A model generated the notes under the pieces. The model was not told the DNA's origin and did not search any database. It saw only the letters and a program-made list of their open reading frames with translations. The translations under genes were made by a program, and so were the position numbers. Positions 24,054 through 34,433 of a DNA stretch of 64,000 nucleotides are shown here, piece after piece. Positions within the stretch are counted from its first letter, which is position 1. Each line of letters opens with the position of its first letter. The stretch is taken from assembly GCA_036674765.1 (NCBI GenBank), contig JARVKI010000021.1:434001-498000 (forward strand), read 5' to 3'. Origin of the DNA: Seiridium cupressi (Eukaryota > Ascomycota > Sordariomycetes > Amphisphaeriales > Sporocadaceae).

Positions 24054-25668
24054 GGCCGGTGGTCGTGGGCTGAGTCACCCGTCTATCGTTTCGGTGCTAG
24101 TATCTCTCTCCCAGATTTGTCGTTCCATCCAATTGCGTTACGAGATGGTACCCAGATTGCGGGGTGTGAGGCACGCGCACTCGACGTTGGTTCTCGGGTC
24201 ATTGGGATTCCCTCCTGCTGCTGTCTCTTGATCTCGGGCCTCTGTTTCTTCTGCTCTTGCTCCAATCCGTTCGCGCGAAGTTGGCGTAGTTGTCGGACAT
24301 GCAACGATGCAACGCTCTGCACTCGGGACGGCGTGGATCGGGCTCGGGGCGGCCGACTGCTGTTTGGGCACTCTCGTCTATCTGGGCTGGGGTAGGGTGT
24401 CCCGGAGCGGGCGACGATGCCGTGCAAGTGCCAGCTGGGGTGGGGTGTTGGACGGCGCAATAGCGTATATGTTCAGGCAATATCCCTTCCTCCAGCCTTC
24501 AATACGACATGATTGGAAGTTGGCCGGGTTCGAAAACAAAACAATGCAATTTCTGTCCCAACTGGAAAATCAAGAACGAGAAAGCAGCCAGTGTGCCGCG
24601 CCGCCATGGGTGTAGTGCGTACAGCCGCTAGCTCCCACGGTGAGTAGGACTCCGCGTTGTCTCTCGCTTGTGTATTTGTTTCACCTTTTTATTTTTTTAC
24701 TTGGCTGACCCATGAATGTCAATCGCGGGGGTTCGGTAGTTCAAGCACAACAGCGGCCGCGTCCCATCCTAATGGCCCCATTGGTTACGCGCCAGGCTGT
24801 GAAGTGAGTGCCTAACCTAGGCTATGGGTAATGTATTCGCAATGCCTGGCTTATTCCTCATGCTAAGCCTTAGCCCAGGCTCGTGCTCCGAGGCTACTGG
24901 CTACAATGCACATTACTGGTCCAATGTGGCTAACACAATGTACCCAGGAACACGGTTCAGGTACCTGGTTCCAGTGGACAGGTCTTCGGGCTGGCACCAA
25001 GCTACTGCACGTTGTAGTTGAATGACTGTCCTGCTCCCCTGTATGTCTCATTGAAATATGGTTGTTGATTACATTTCAAACGGGAAAGAAATTGGGAAAC
25101 AACAAAGATAGAATACGAGCATAGCTTCAATAAATCCTTCCTTTTTCTTTTCCGGAAGAGCAAAAGGGAAACTTCCTATGGCAATCCCTTATGGAGAGTC
25201 CGACCAACAGTTTGGGGGATTTCACGGTTTCTATTCATAGCCGAGGTGCTGATCGTCAAGTCCCAGTACAACCCAGCACGGTGCACAACATGATTGAGTT
25301 GATCACTGATTTGGATTCATATCCACAGGGTATACATAGTTGCTAAGAAATGCGCATCCAGATCCCCCGTCATGATCCAAAATTTAGAGGCTGCCTCAAT
25401 TTCTTCAGACCTCGAGTGAGTTGGCGCTGCAGTGCTACTGCGAAAGATACGACGCGTAGCACATGTCTTCCGCCCAGAAAAATGCGCCCCCTATAATATA
25501 CAGAGTACTGTACAACGACCTCGCATGGGTACTAACTAGCACTGTTAAATTCGGCCAAATCATGCGTAAAACGTAGCTTTTCCATAACGCCGGTGCCGGA
25601 CCGAACATGTCTTTGAGACGCCTCATGAAATCAACCTGAACGCCTTGCCAAATTTTCCGAGTCCAAAA
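24054..25668. other. Intergenic, SepH 5' flank
   Basis: About 1.6 kb between two genes on the minus strand. It is GC-rich near the kinase start (24060-24450), which creates many spurious open frames on both strands. I found no gene, RNA or repeat. Confidence 0.5.
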
Positions 25669-27153
25669 TCACTCCGATGTCATAGAACGAGTGAGGCCAA
25701 CCGCGGCCCACCACTGATCCGGAATATCCTGGCGAGCAGCCAGTCCCTGCACAATTCTTTGCATTTGCGACAACCACTCCAAGCTGTCATCACCGTCGTC
25801 ATCTGCACGTGGCACATCAGCAGCCACGTCGGCATATGAACGTCGTCCACTATGGGGAGTAGGACGCCTTGAAAGCCCAACCCGCAAGCCCTCGGCTTCC
25901 CTATCGCCTTCACCGTCACTTCCTGCGTTTTCGTCGACTGGGTCACAAGGAGGCTCGACACCCTCGTCGGGGTTGGTCACAGACGTGTTGGATGAACTTG
26001 CAGTCGTCTGAGAAGCGGCAGCAGATACAGTAGTAGAGGCGAAGGAAGACCCAACACTGGGAGGTTGGGGATCTGGTGTGATAGATGACTGCAAGGTGTC
26101 CCACGCGCTGTCGTCTTCTGGGCTGCGCTCTCGGTCACCCAGGCCATCCGGGTATCGAACATAACGGCCAAACCGCCGCGGCCTTGACCTTGGCGCAGTC
26201 TCGTGCGTATTGCGTCTCCTGTGGTACTCATTAAGATACTCCCCCGGATCTGGATTCCTGGCTCTCGAGGAGCGACTCGCAGCAGCTGATTCGTAGCTGC
26301 TTTGGCGATGGAAGACTGGGGGTCGAAGTCTTCCGGAAACTTGTGGTAGGTCACGCTGTGAAAATCGTTAACACTGGACTGGCATCAAAAGCAAGGCTGG
26401 ATAAGGCCCTAACAATAACCACTTACGGAGCGTCGAGTTGCGCTACGCTCTCGACTGCTTGAGCGTCTATACTCAGACCACAAGCGCGTGTCTAGATCCA
26501 TAGCTCCCTCTGGTCGAAGGTAGTCGTTTCGGGTGAAGCTCTCTCCGGCGATCAATGCCTCGGGACCTGGAAGGGCAGTGGGTTGGTAGGAGTCGACGCG
26601 ATTGTCTCGTCTGACCACGCGTTCATCCCAGCGCGCAAAAGCGTCATCATCAAAGTCGATATCGATGTTATTCCAGAAATCATGTCGCCGCGTGTCGCTA
26701 GGGACAGCTCCGGCTGCATCAGGTGGCCGCGAGGCTCCTGGCTCAGATGGCACATGTTCGCGCTCCGGAACAACAGCGTCATTGACGTCAGCGGTGCTGC
26801 TCTGCAGGGCATGAAGCAACTGGAGGCGATGTGTTCGTGTCTCCAGAAGTTGACGACGGCGCTCAGCGCGGCGGATAGGTGAACGCGACGTCGCGGGATC
26901 TGCAGGGTTCTTGGGTGCCGGCTTAGAAGGGAGGTCGGACTCGACAGGGGCATGGAAAAGGCTATAGATATGACGATATCAGTGCATGTTCCACCGGACA
27001 ACTGCAATTGAGTGGGGTCTCAAATGAGAGCAATGAAGCCTACAATGCTCGGAAGTGTGAAGCGAGTTCGTTATCTTGAAATGGAAATTGACGCGACTGG
27101 TTGCGATGGTGAACCGCGTCAAGGCGCGCCGGAACGACTTACGGGAGGCCCAT
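25669..27153 (-). CDS. Unknown acidic/low-complexity protein with conserved-looking C-terminus
   Basis: Three exons on the minus strand, 27143..27153, 26427..26961 and 25669..26355, give 410 residues. The first exon is only 11 nt (ATGGGCCTCCC) and is followed by a 181-nt intron with a perfect GTAAGT donor; the join gives MGLPLFHAPVESDLP. The second intron is 71 nt. A basic patch with helix potential (RRAERRRQLLETRTHRLQLL) lies near residues 30-50, then acidic DFWNNIDIDFDDDAF, then Arg/Ser-rich text, a Ser/Thr-rich linker, and a C-terminus (LEWLSQMQRIVQGLAARQDI then PDQWWAAVGLTRSM) that looks like a folded or docking helix. I do not recognise a family. No signal peptide or membrane segment. 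The start exon is inferred from splice logic, not from homology. Confidence 0.75.
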
Positions 27154-28033
27154 CTTTGGTCAGCTGGCTGGTGCGCGTGGCGGACAAGGCTGGACGTCTG
27201 AACCAAGGGTATAGGGTATATCGACGTATGCGAAGGGGATCGGGCAGGCGTACAATGGAAAACGGCAAGAAAAGTTACGGGCGCAGATGCCAAAAACGAG
27301 TGCGGGAGGGGGGGGGGGGTTTGGATGAAGCAAATGAACAAGAAAATGGAAGAAGTCGAGATGCGGCAATGCGCCGTTGGCGACGATTATGAAAGGTGGT
27401 CGCGCAAAAAGGCGGACCCGACTGCCCTTCGTGGGGTTTTGATGGTACGGTTGTTGTGGAGGAGTGGAATGGGAAAATCTCAAGGGGCTGGCGATTGCTC
27501 TTTTGAGTGAATGGTTGCTGCGACTGCGAATCGCGAATCGTCGTGATCCTTGTTTCAGAGCGCCTGTTAGGTTCGAGTTAAGGAAGAACTCGACGACGGG
27601 CGAGAAGTCAGTGTGGTCCCATGTTTTCGTCATCTGGGGTCTACCAGAGCGTGCCGAGCACAGCTTCCCTCCATTGGCTGGCGCGTCTCCTGGTCCGAGC
27701 TCGCAGCCGGGCATCCCTGCCCGTCTAGACCCTGGACAATTCAGTGATTGTCAGCCTGCTCTCGACTTTGATGGAATCCACAGGCTGACGAGCGACGGGA
27801 CCGTTGCTGGGGGACGCTATCGTTCATCACTCGACCGCCAAATTGCACGCTTTTCGATGACTCACCCATGAAGCGGGCGGTCACTCGCCTTACTCGTCAC
27901 CAGCAACACGAGGACAGCGCATTCTCCACTCCTTGGACCCCTGGGATTCGAATTGTCTTCGTCGAACCTGCATTGCTCCTGACCCTGCCAAGCTTTCATA
28001 GAGCCAACCTGTAGCACTTCCTCATCCGGCAAC
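27154..28033. promoter_or_regulatory. Shared divergent promoter region (880 bp)
   Basis: This segment separates the divergent 410-residue protein and dihydrofolate synthase genes, so it must hold both promoters. It contains an inverted CCAAT (ATTGG, 27673-27677) about 357 bases before the synthase and a 12-G run at 27308-27319. The remaining open frames are short and look like chance products of the base composition. Confidence 0.4.
27308..27319 (+). repeat. Poly-G tract (12 G)
   Basis: An uninterrupted run of 12 G, preceded by GGGA, in the divergent promoter region. Such a run may adopt a G-quadruplex-like form and is prone to length error. Confidence 0.7.
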
Positions 28034-29254
28034 ATGATTGAGCTGGGATTGGCAAGGATCCAAAAGCTCCTACAAAAAACACCGCAGACTTGGAAGGCCG
28101 TACACGTTGCTGGGACAAATGGCAAGGGGTCCATATGTGCCTATCTGACTGCTATGCTCCGGGCCAACAACATCTCGTGTGCCAAGTTCACCTCGCCGCA
28201 CCTGATAGACCGATGGGACTGCATCTCCATCAATGACACGGCTGTGTCTGAAACAAAGTTCCGCCAATTCGAGGATCTGGTCAGGCGGAGAAACGAGGAG
28301 TGGCAGATCAATGCAAGCGAGTTTGAGCTGCTCACAGCCACGGCCTTTGAGATTTTCGAAGCCGAGAGGGTCGAGGTTGGCGTGGTCGAGGTCGGCCTCG
28401 GTGGGAGGCTTGATGCAACCAACGTGCTGAAGCACAAGGCTATTACCGTCATCTCCAAAATTGGCCTCGACCATCAATCTTTCCTGGGAAACACCCTGTC
28501 AGAGATAGCCTTACAAAAGGCTGGTATTATGCGTCAAGATGTGCCTTGCGTGGTGGACGCCAGCAATCCGACAAGCGTACTCGATGTTTTTCGAGTGCAT
28601 AGCCAAGAGGTTGGATCCCATCTCAAAATCACTTCGTTGGAGCCTAGTGACATTGCTCGGTCGTTGAAGGATGACCTCGAGCCCCATCAGACTCAAAATC
28701 TCGCAGTTGCACACGAAGCGTTTCGAACCGCTTTCCCACAATACGCCCATACTGCAGAGGTCGTGACACCCGCAATCAGAAACATGTCGTGGCCAGGTCG
28801 GCTACAACTATTAGACATCAAAGCAGTTACTGGCCGGCAGCAAAGCGTCCTTCTCGACGGCGCTCACAATCACCAGTCGGCAGAAGCACTCGCCGGATAT
28901 GTCAATAGACATTTCCGGGCTGGCGGTGAGCCGAAGCCCGTGACATGGATCCTTGCGGCATCACAAGGTAAAGATCTGACCGAGATCATCAAATCGCTTA
29001 TTCATCCAGGGGATTTCAGTGTCGCCGTAGAATTCGGTCCGGTCGACGGTATGCCGTGGGTTAAGCCAATGAGTGCAGAAACAATTCTTAGTGCTGTTGC
29101 TCTTAGTAGCACTTCATCCCAGCATAACTCCAAAGAGAACTTACAGGACGCATTGCAGTGGGCTTCCCATATCGCGGATGGGGGGCCGCTTGTGATTGCT
29201 GGAAGTCTATATCTAGTGTCTGATGTTATGAGATTGCTACGATCCGTAACATGA
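28034..29254 (+). CDS. Dihydrofolate synthase (folylpolyglutamate synthase family)
   Basis: A single exon of 406 residues. The ATP loop GTNGKGS is at residues 27-33, followed by FTSPHL, EFELLTATAFEIF, the VVEVGLGGRLDATN block and the IGLDHQSFLG loop, which are the ordered motifs of the Mur ligase/FolC fold. The C-terminal domain has VLLDGAHNHQSAEAL. The family adds glutamate to dihydropteroate or folates using ATP. Length near 400 and the lack of a mitochondrial leader fit the fungal dihydrofolate synthase (Fol3-like) better than the ~500-residue Met7-type polyglutamate synthase, though motifs alone do not fully separate the two. Start ATG 28034 is the first in frame and gives the standard N-terminus. 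Confidence 0.93.
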   Translation: MIELGLARIQKLLQKTPQTWKAVHVAGTNGKGSICAYLTAMLRANNISCAKFTSPHLIDRWDCISINDTAVSETKFRQFEDLVRRRNEEWQINASEFELLTATAFEIFEAERVEVGVVEVGLGGRLDATNVLKHKAITVISKIGLDHQSFLGNTLSEIALQKAGIMRQDVPCVVDASNPTSVLDVFRVHSQEVGSHLKITSLEPSDIARSLKDDLEPHQTQNLAVAHEAFRTAFPQYAHTAEVVTPAIRNMSWPGRLQLLDIKAVTGRQQSVLLDGAHNHQSAEALAGYVNRHFRAGGEPKPVTWILAASQGKDLTEIIKSLIHPGDFSVAVEFGPVDGMPWVKPMSAETILSAVALSSTSSQHNSKENLQDALQWASHIADGGPLVIAGSLYLVSDVMRLLRSVT

Positions 29255-30239
29255 AATTTTTAGGTTCGCGGCTTATAGAAAGAAGAAGAAAAGGGGTTAA
29301 AAAGGGAAAGGTCAATATCCTCCGTTCACACAAGCCAATCCACTTCTACTATATTGTCGATAGAAATGTGGACTAAGAAACGGTTATATCATCAATTTAG
29401 AGATGAAACCAACATTTACTTACTATAGGACCAAAGGGCTGACGAAGCGACGTAAGGCGCCAAAAATGCGCCCCGAAGTTCTAGTGGACTACACGCAGAA
29501 GAACATTTGGGACCAACTTCGAGACTGGCTAAGGAGAAAAATTATGCCCTGGCTTCTGGTATCATGCCCAGCTCCCCGATATTCTGTCAAGGCAGCCGCC
29601 AGGAAATGAACGGGCGACTCCATTCCCCGGCTAGTTTCTCTGTTTGTGTAGGTCTAATACACCGGTTTGACCATGACATTTGCACGTCCTGTAGCACGCG
29701 AGGACCTGCAAGCCGAGACAGACAAACATGATCAACGTTTTGATGAGCCGGCTCCGGAGAAATGTCCTCTGGTCAATGTTCCAGATGCAAAGTGTGGCGG
29801 AACTAGAAATCGCGGCTTGCAATGTACAATCTAGGCTTTCCTCCTGAGGCAACATACAATTGCAGCTTGAGATACAACAATTAATAAAGTAACTGCCAGT
29901 CAAACTCCCCTTTTGATACTTTTGCAGTCAAGTACATTGCCCGTTTTTCTCGTGACAACTGAAACAATGGGCTTCGTGTTACCAGACTATGCGTCTGAGG
30001 AAAACAAGGTTGAGAAGATGCGCAGACCCTTCCCCAACCCGGCATATCATCTGCTAGCTACTACCTATATGCATTCCTCAAGACAGACACTCCAATAATG
30101 CCTGGTCAAGACCGCTCTAATATAATCCACCAATGTCGTCCATGTAATCCATCATTTCGCCGAAGTGGCCTGCTTGCGTTCCTCCACCATAAATTCAAGC
30201 GGGTGTCTCAATCCACATCCCGTAGCTCAGCTCCATCAC
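29255..30239. other. Intergenic between convergent genes
   Basis: 3' flanks of dihydrofolate synthase and the nucleoporin. A purine-rich run (AGAAAGAAGAAGAAAAGG) follows the synthase stop at 29277. No gene or RNA recognised. Confidence 0.5.
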
Positions 30240-33200
30240 TCACTTGTTCGCGGCCTTCCAAGATTCAAAGGCACTGGCGAGTCCCACGGCGTCCTCGGCC
30301 TTCCTCACCTGCAAAACCCAGGTCTCTAGACCAGAACCATCGTCATTGGACGTCATAACTTTCACGGTCTTGCCGTCCGCCTTGTAATCAACACCAGCCA
30401 AGAGTGTCTTATTCATTGCTATATGACCACGAGGCTCAGCACGAAGCAGGATGCGGACTTGTCCCGTGGTCTTATGTTTCAGAAGTCGCAGGGGACCTAT
30501 GCCTTTGGTTTGCCAGGGTGATTTGGATGATGGACTATCCTCACCAGGCGTTACGGGAACATAGTTCATAGCTTTCGCCCTTACTTCGAACACAGTCTCC
30601 TCGTCCTCCTCCCCAGGGCCGCCCTGGGTGAGTGAGATCTGCTCCTGGGGCGCCTCAGCATCGCCTTCTGCATGCTGCGTTTGCGGCTCAGGCGTTCCAC
30701 TGACAGGTGTAGCGTTCATGCTCGACGAAGCAGGAAATGGTGAGTTGGCTCCGGGAGCACCGCCGCTAGGTTGCAGACCGCTGAATATGCTCGGGGCAGA
30801 AGGCTGAGGCGCGAACAGATTTGTCGAACTCTGCTGTGGTGTTGGCTGAGGGGTAGCCGATGTGAAGCTGAAGGTAGGGGCAGGTGTCGCGCCATTTGTC
30901 TGACTGCCGAAGAGCGACTTGCTCTGATCAGTCGGCGCAGGCGTCGAGGGCGCTTGACCACCGAATTGGAAATTGAAGGAACCGGCTGGAGTAGGTGTCC
31001 CTGATGCTCCACCAAATGACTGTGTTGAAGGACCGCTAGCACCAGTGAAAGGGTTGGATGGTCCATTACCGCCTGCTCCAAAAGTAAAAGAGCCACCTGA
31101 GGGAACCGATGAATTCCCTCCGAAAGTGAATGACGAGCCGCCAGCCGCATTTCCATTAGATTGTGGGTTTGATTGGCCGAAGGCGAATGATGAAGAAGCG
31201 TTATTGTCAACACTAGGGACATCATTTTGCTGGCCAAAGGTAAAAGAAGCATTGCTGTTGCCAAAGGAATTGCCGGACGCAGACGCATCAGGCTTTGGAG
31301 TTTGTGACCCAAACAGGCCAGAACCCTCAAATGAAGGCGCAGGTGATGGGCTTGCCTGTCTAGCAGCGCCAGCACCTCGTAGTCTCTTTGGAGTCAATAT
31401 CTTTCTGCCTGGTACTGGACTACTGGATCCAGCAGATTCTCCGGTGACATTACCGAACATGGACTTTTTCTCTGGCTGGTCAAATGACGGCGCGGACGGC
31501 TGTGGGGCGCCAAAGGAGAACGACGTCGACGCCGGTTGGCTTGCCGAATTATCAACTGGTTCTGTCCTACCGAACATGACCTTTTTAGACGGTTGAGAGT
31601 CATCCTCTGCACTTCTCTTTGACGAGGTGGTGTTTCCGATGGCAAACGGATTAGCCGGTGGAGCTCCAAACGGGTTGGCAGCGGTTGAGTTACTGTTTCC
31701 GAAGAAGGTAGGCGCAGCTGACGATGGGGCATTGCCGAAAAGGCTGGCAGAGGGCTTGGGGGGTTCAGTCTTGGGTGGCTCAGGTGCCGGCTGGAAGCTA
31801 CCGAAAAGTGGTGCTGCACTGGGGGTCGAAGCAGCAGTCTCCGTAGTTGGATTTGGATTTCCAAAAAGAGTCTGAGAATTGAAGACCCCTTGAGCCGGCT
31901 CCTGAGCCTTCGAGTCGCCGTTCGTCGCGGCAGGAGCTCCAAATAGACCTTGATTCCCAGAGGGGTTATTAGGCTGTTCCTTAATTTCAGGTGCCTCGAT
32001 TTTGGTTGGCTTGCTAGCCTCGCCAAACAATGGCTTGGATGTGGAAGTACCTCCAAAGGAGAAGGGCGCGGGGGCTGGTTGCGGTGTGTTGAAGATGGAG
32101 GTGGAGATCGAAGCGGAAGTAATATCAGTCTTCTCACCTTCGGCAGGTTTCTGGAGACTGCCAAAGAGTGGTTGCGAAGGTGCGGAACCACCGTCTGACT
32201 GACTCGGAAATTTGGCACCGAATAATGAGCCAGTCGATGAAGCAGATGCCTGTTTCTCTGGCTCAGCGTTACTGGGATTGCCAAACAGAAGCTGTGATGG
32301 CTGCTGGGAGGTGCTCGTCGATTGCTCAGAGGGCTTCGCACCGAACAAGGATGGAGAGGATTTTGAGGTCTGCTCTGGCTGCTTCGATCCAAAAAGAGGT
32401 TGAGTAGGTTGCTCGGCAAGCTTGGTGCCGAAAAGCGTTTTGGAAGGTTCATCTGTAACCGCCGGTTTGAACGACGAGAAAACAGAGGAAGAGCTTACAG
32501 AAGCTTTTTCAGTTTCATTAGGTTCCTTTGTGACATTATCTGTGACCGGCGCAGCAGGCTTGGAAGATGTGGAGCTGTTGTCCTTGCCGAATGTGATAGG
32601 TGTTGTTGTAGGGTCAAATGTGAAATTTCCGGGTGCCTTCGCGGGAGTCTTTGTCGGCTCGGTTTCAGCTGCAGCCTCTTTCGCAGGAGACGGCGCCCTC
32701 GGTATCTGCTCTATGGACGTTTCTCGAAGAGGTTGCCCATCAGCTCCGAATGATACGCGGCCAAATAGCCCGCCCTTCGTAGCACCTTCAGCAGGCTTCT
32801 CAACTGGGACATCGGCAGGCTTATTGAAAGAGCCAGCGAACGGATTGGAGGTTGCCACAGCAGGCTTGCTGAAGCCAAACAAAGGGGGTCCTCCAGATCC
32901 GAGGGTGATCGGTGGTGTAGCAGTGCCTGTGCTTGGTACTGCGCTGGGCTCGTAGCTCGGCGCGGCATCTTGACTTCCGGTCTCAGGCTGTGAATCGCCT
33001 GACTCTGAATCGGTCTCGTCACCATTCTCCGCACCGCTGTTGTTAGCCGAACTCTCAGACAGATAGCCAAAAATGTTCGAGGGCTTCGGTGCAAGGCTTG
33101 AGCCGAATTTGTGACTACCTAGTACAGAATCCTTTTCCCCATTAAGTGCTTTCCCAGCTTGAAAATGAGTCGAATTCAATCTCGAGGAGTCCACGACGCC

Positions 33201-34433
33201 GTTAGAGGGCGGGCCGTAGGGGTTTGATTTGGTGGCAAACGCAGATTTTGGAGCATCGCCAGTCTTTGCAATACCAAACAGGGGTGTCATAGACGCGCCC
33301 GTAGTGGCGCTTGCGCTTTCACCGAAGGCTGGCCGTTTGAGAGGCGACCCTGCAGGGGCCGGGCTACCCGACTGAACATTGTTGATGATTCCCTCCAACC
33401 TAGAGCGCGCAGCCGAGGGTGTGGCCTTCTGCACCTTGTTTCGTGAATTCTCGTCGCCCTCGTCCGTCTCCTCTACCTTGCGCTTACTCTTAGTGGGACT
33501 AGGAGCGAACATGGGAGAATCATCAGTAGACTCCTGAGCAAGGTTCCGCCTTTTATTCTGGTTGAAGGTAGAGGTCTGGAGTGTGGTATATTTGGGCTGG
33601 ATATCATCGTCGGCCTTGCGCTTCGATCCAGTGGCGGAGAAAGGAGATTTGGAACTCGTGCTGAAACCAGTTGTGACAGGCTTCTTAGCTTGAGGTGCTG
33701 GTTCAGGCAGACCGTGAGCTTTCCGCCATTTCCGCATGACCTCTTCGGAGGGTTTGACATTCTTGAACTCATAGAGACCATAGCGTAGCATGATAAGACC
33801 GCGACTCTTCTCGTACTCTTTTGCGAAGTTGATGATATTCAACTTCCAGTCTTTCTTAGCAAAAATCTCGTTGGCGGCATACTTCAGTCTCCGCAGGTCG
33901 AGAATGCAGAAAAACTGCCTTCGTTGATCCTCGTCGAACTCAGGCGGACATTTGTGGCCCAGATACTGGTCGGCGTACACTGTGCCCTTGCGGTTCCTTA
34001 AATGCTCGGGCACTGCGTTTTGCACCTTCGCGCCCGATAATTCTGGGTCGGGCGACGGTATCCTCTGCTTAAAGAGCTCTTGCGAGGTCGTGCCAGCCAT
34101 GCCAGCTCCAGCGCCCTTAGGCGCAACTTTCCGAACCGATGCCGGTGTCTTGGTGGCCTCGGCGGGCAGATCAGGAGCGAATGGTGTAGTGCGACTGGGT
34201 TTTGGGGTCGTAGTGGTCCTGAACAGATCCTTGACAACAGTAGCGCCTGATGGAGCTGGAGCTGGGACTGACGTGACTCGACTCGGGCCTCGCGAACTAC
34301 GGAGTGGCGTGGACCGTTGCATCGGCACGAGAGAAGATCGGAATCTGTTGGCTGCCGGTGTGATGGAGCTGTGGGAGCCGGGCGCAGCACCTGACCGGCG
34401 AGGTGTCGGCGTCGGGTTGAAGCTCGAAGACAT
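30240..34433 (-). CDS. FG nucleoporin with Ran-binding domain, Nup2/Nup50 (Nup61) type
   Basis: A single exon of about 4.2 kb gives 1397 residues. The N-terminus is Ser/Pro/Thr-rich; residues ~140-225 form a charged, ordered block (TVYADQYLGHKCPPEFDEDQ, then FFCILDLRRLKYAANEIF and MRKWRKAHGLPEP). A very long FG region follows, with dozens of LFG, FSFG, FTFG and SFG motifs in Ser/Ala/Pro linkers. The C-terminal ~130 residues are a RanBP1-type domain (EEDEETVFEVRAKAMNY, GIGPLRLLKHKTTGQVRILL, TWVLQVRK). This architecture is that of Nup2/Nup50 nuclear-basket nucleoporins, which bind Ran-GTP and importin-alpha during transport. The start is MSSSFNPTPTPRR; a further 26 in-frame codons upstream look like leader. 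Many basic patches (SKRKAD, SPTKSKRK) could be nuclear signals. Confidence 0.93.
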   Translation of the reverse strand: MSSSFNPTPTPRRSGAAPGSHSSITPAANRFRSSLVPMQRSTPLRSSRGPSRVTSVPAPAPSGATVVKDLFRTTTTPKPSRTTPFAPDLPAEATKTPASVRKVAPKGAGAGMAGTTSQELFKQRIPSPDPELSGAKVQNAVPEHLRNRKGTVYADQYLGHKCPPEFDEDQRRQFFCILDLRRLKYAANEIFAKKDWKLNIINFAKEYEKSRGLIMLRYGLYEFKNVKPSEEVMRKWRKAHGLPEPAPQAKKPVTTGFSTSSKSPFSATGSKRKADDDIQPKYTTLQTSTFNQNKRRNLAQESTDDSPMFAPSPTKSKRKVEETDEGDENSRNKVQKATPSAARSRLEGIINNVQSGSPAPAGSPLKRPAFGESASATTGASMTPLFGIAKTGDAPKSAFATKSNPYGPPSNGVVDSSRLNSTHFQAGKALNGEKDSVLGSHKFGSSLAPKPSNIFGYLSESSANNSGAENGDETDSESGDSQPETGSQDAAPSYEPSAVPSTGTATPPITLGSGGPPLFGFSKPAVATSNPFAGSFNKPADVPVEKPAEGATKGGLFGRVSFGADGQPLRETSIEQIPRAPSPAKEAAAETEPTKTPAKAPGNFTFDPTTTPITFGKDNSSTSSKPAAPVTDNVTKEPNETEKASVSSSSVFSSFKPAVTDEPSKTLFGTKLAEQPTQPLFGSKQPEQTSKSSPSLFGAKPSEQSTSTSQQPSQLLFGNPSNAEPEKQASASSTGSLFGAKFPSQSDGGSAPSQPLFGSLQKPAEGEKTDITSASISTSIFNTPQPAPAPFSFGGTSTSKPLFGEASKPTKIEAPEIKEQPNNPSGNQGLFGAPAATNGDSKAQEPAQGVFNSQTLFGNPNPTTETAASTPSAAPLFGSFQPAPEPPKTEPPKPSASLFGNAPSSAAPTFFGNSNSTAANPFGAPPANPFAIGNTTSSKRSAEDDSQPSKKVMFGRTEPVDNSASQPASTSFSFGAPQPSAPSFDQPEKKSMFGNVTGESAGSSSPVPGRKILTPKRLRGAGAARQASPSPAPSFEGSGLFGSQTPKPDASASGNSFGNSNASFTFGQQNDVPSVDNNASSSFAFGQSNPQSNGNAAGGSSFTFGGNSSVPSGGSFTFGAGGNGPSNPFTGASGPSTQSFGGASGTPTPAGSFNFQFGGQAPSTPAPTDQSKSLFGSQTNGATPAPTFSFTSATPQPTPQQSSTNLFAPQPSAPSIFSGLQPSGGAPGANSPFPASSSMNATPVSGTPEPQTQHAEGDAEAPQEQISLTQGGPGEEDEETVFEVRAKAMNYVPVTPGEDSPSSKSPWQTKGIGPLRLLKHKTTGQVRILLRAEPRGHIAMNKTLLAGVDYKADGKTVKVMTSNDDGSGLETWVLQVRKAEDAVGLASAFESWKAANK

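Noticed and set aside
27930..27960. GATTCGAA motif suggesting a tRNA T arm on the minus strand
   Set aside because: The flanks do not form a T stem and no D or anticodon arm is found at the right distance.
30716..32955. Several 80-350 codon frames overlapping the nucleoporin gene
   Set aside because: They result from the repetitive, low-stop FG-repeat DNA; they have no domain content and the true frame is continuous over 1397 codons.
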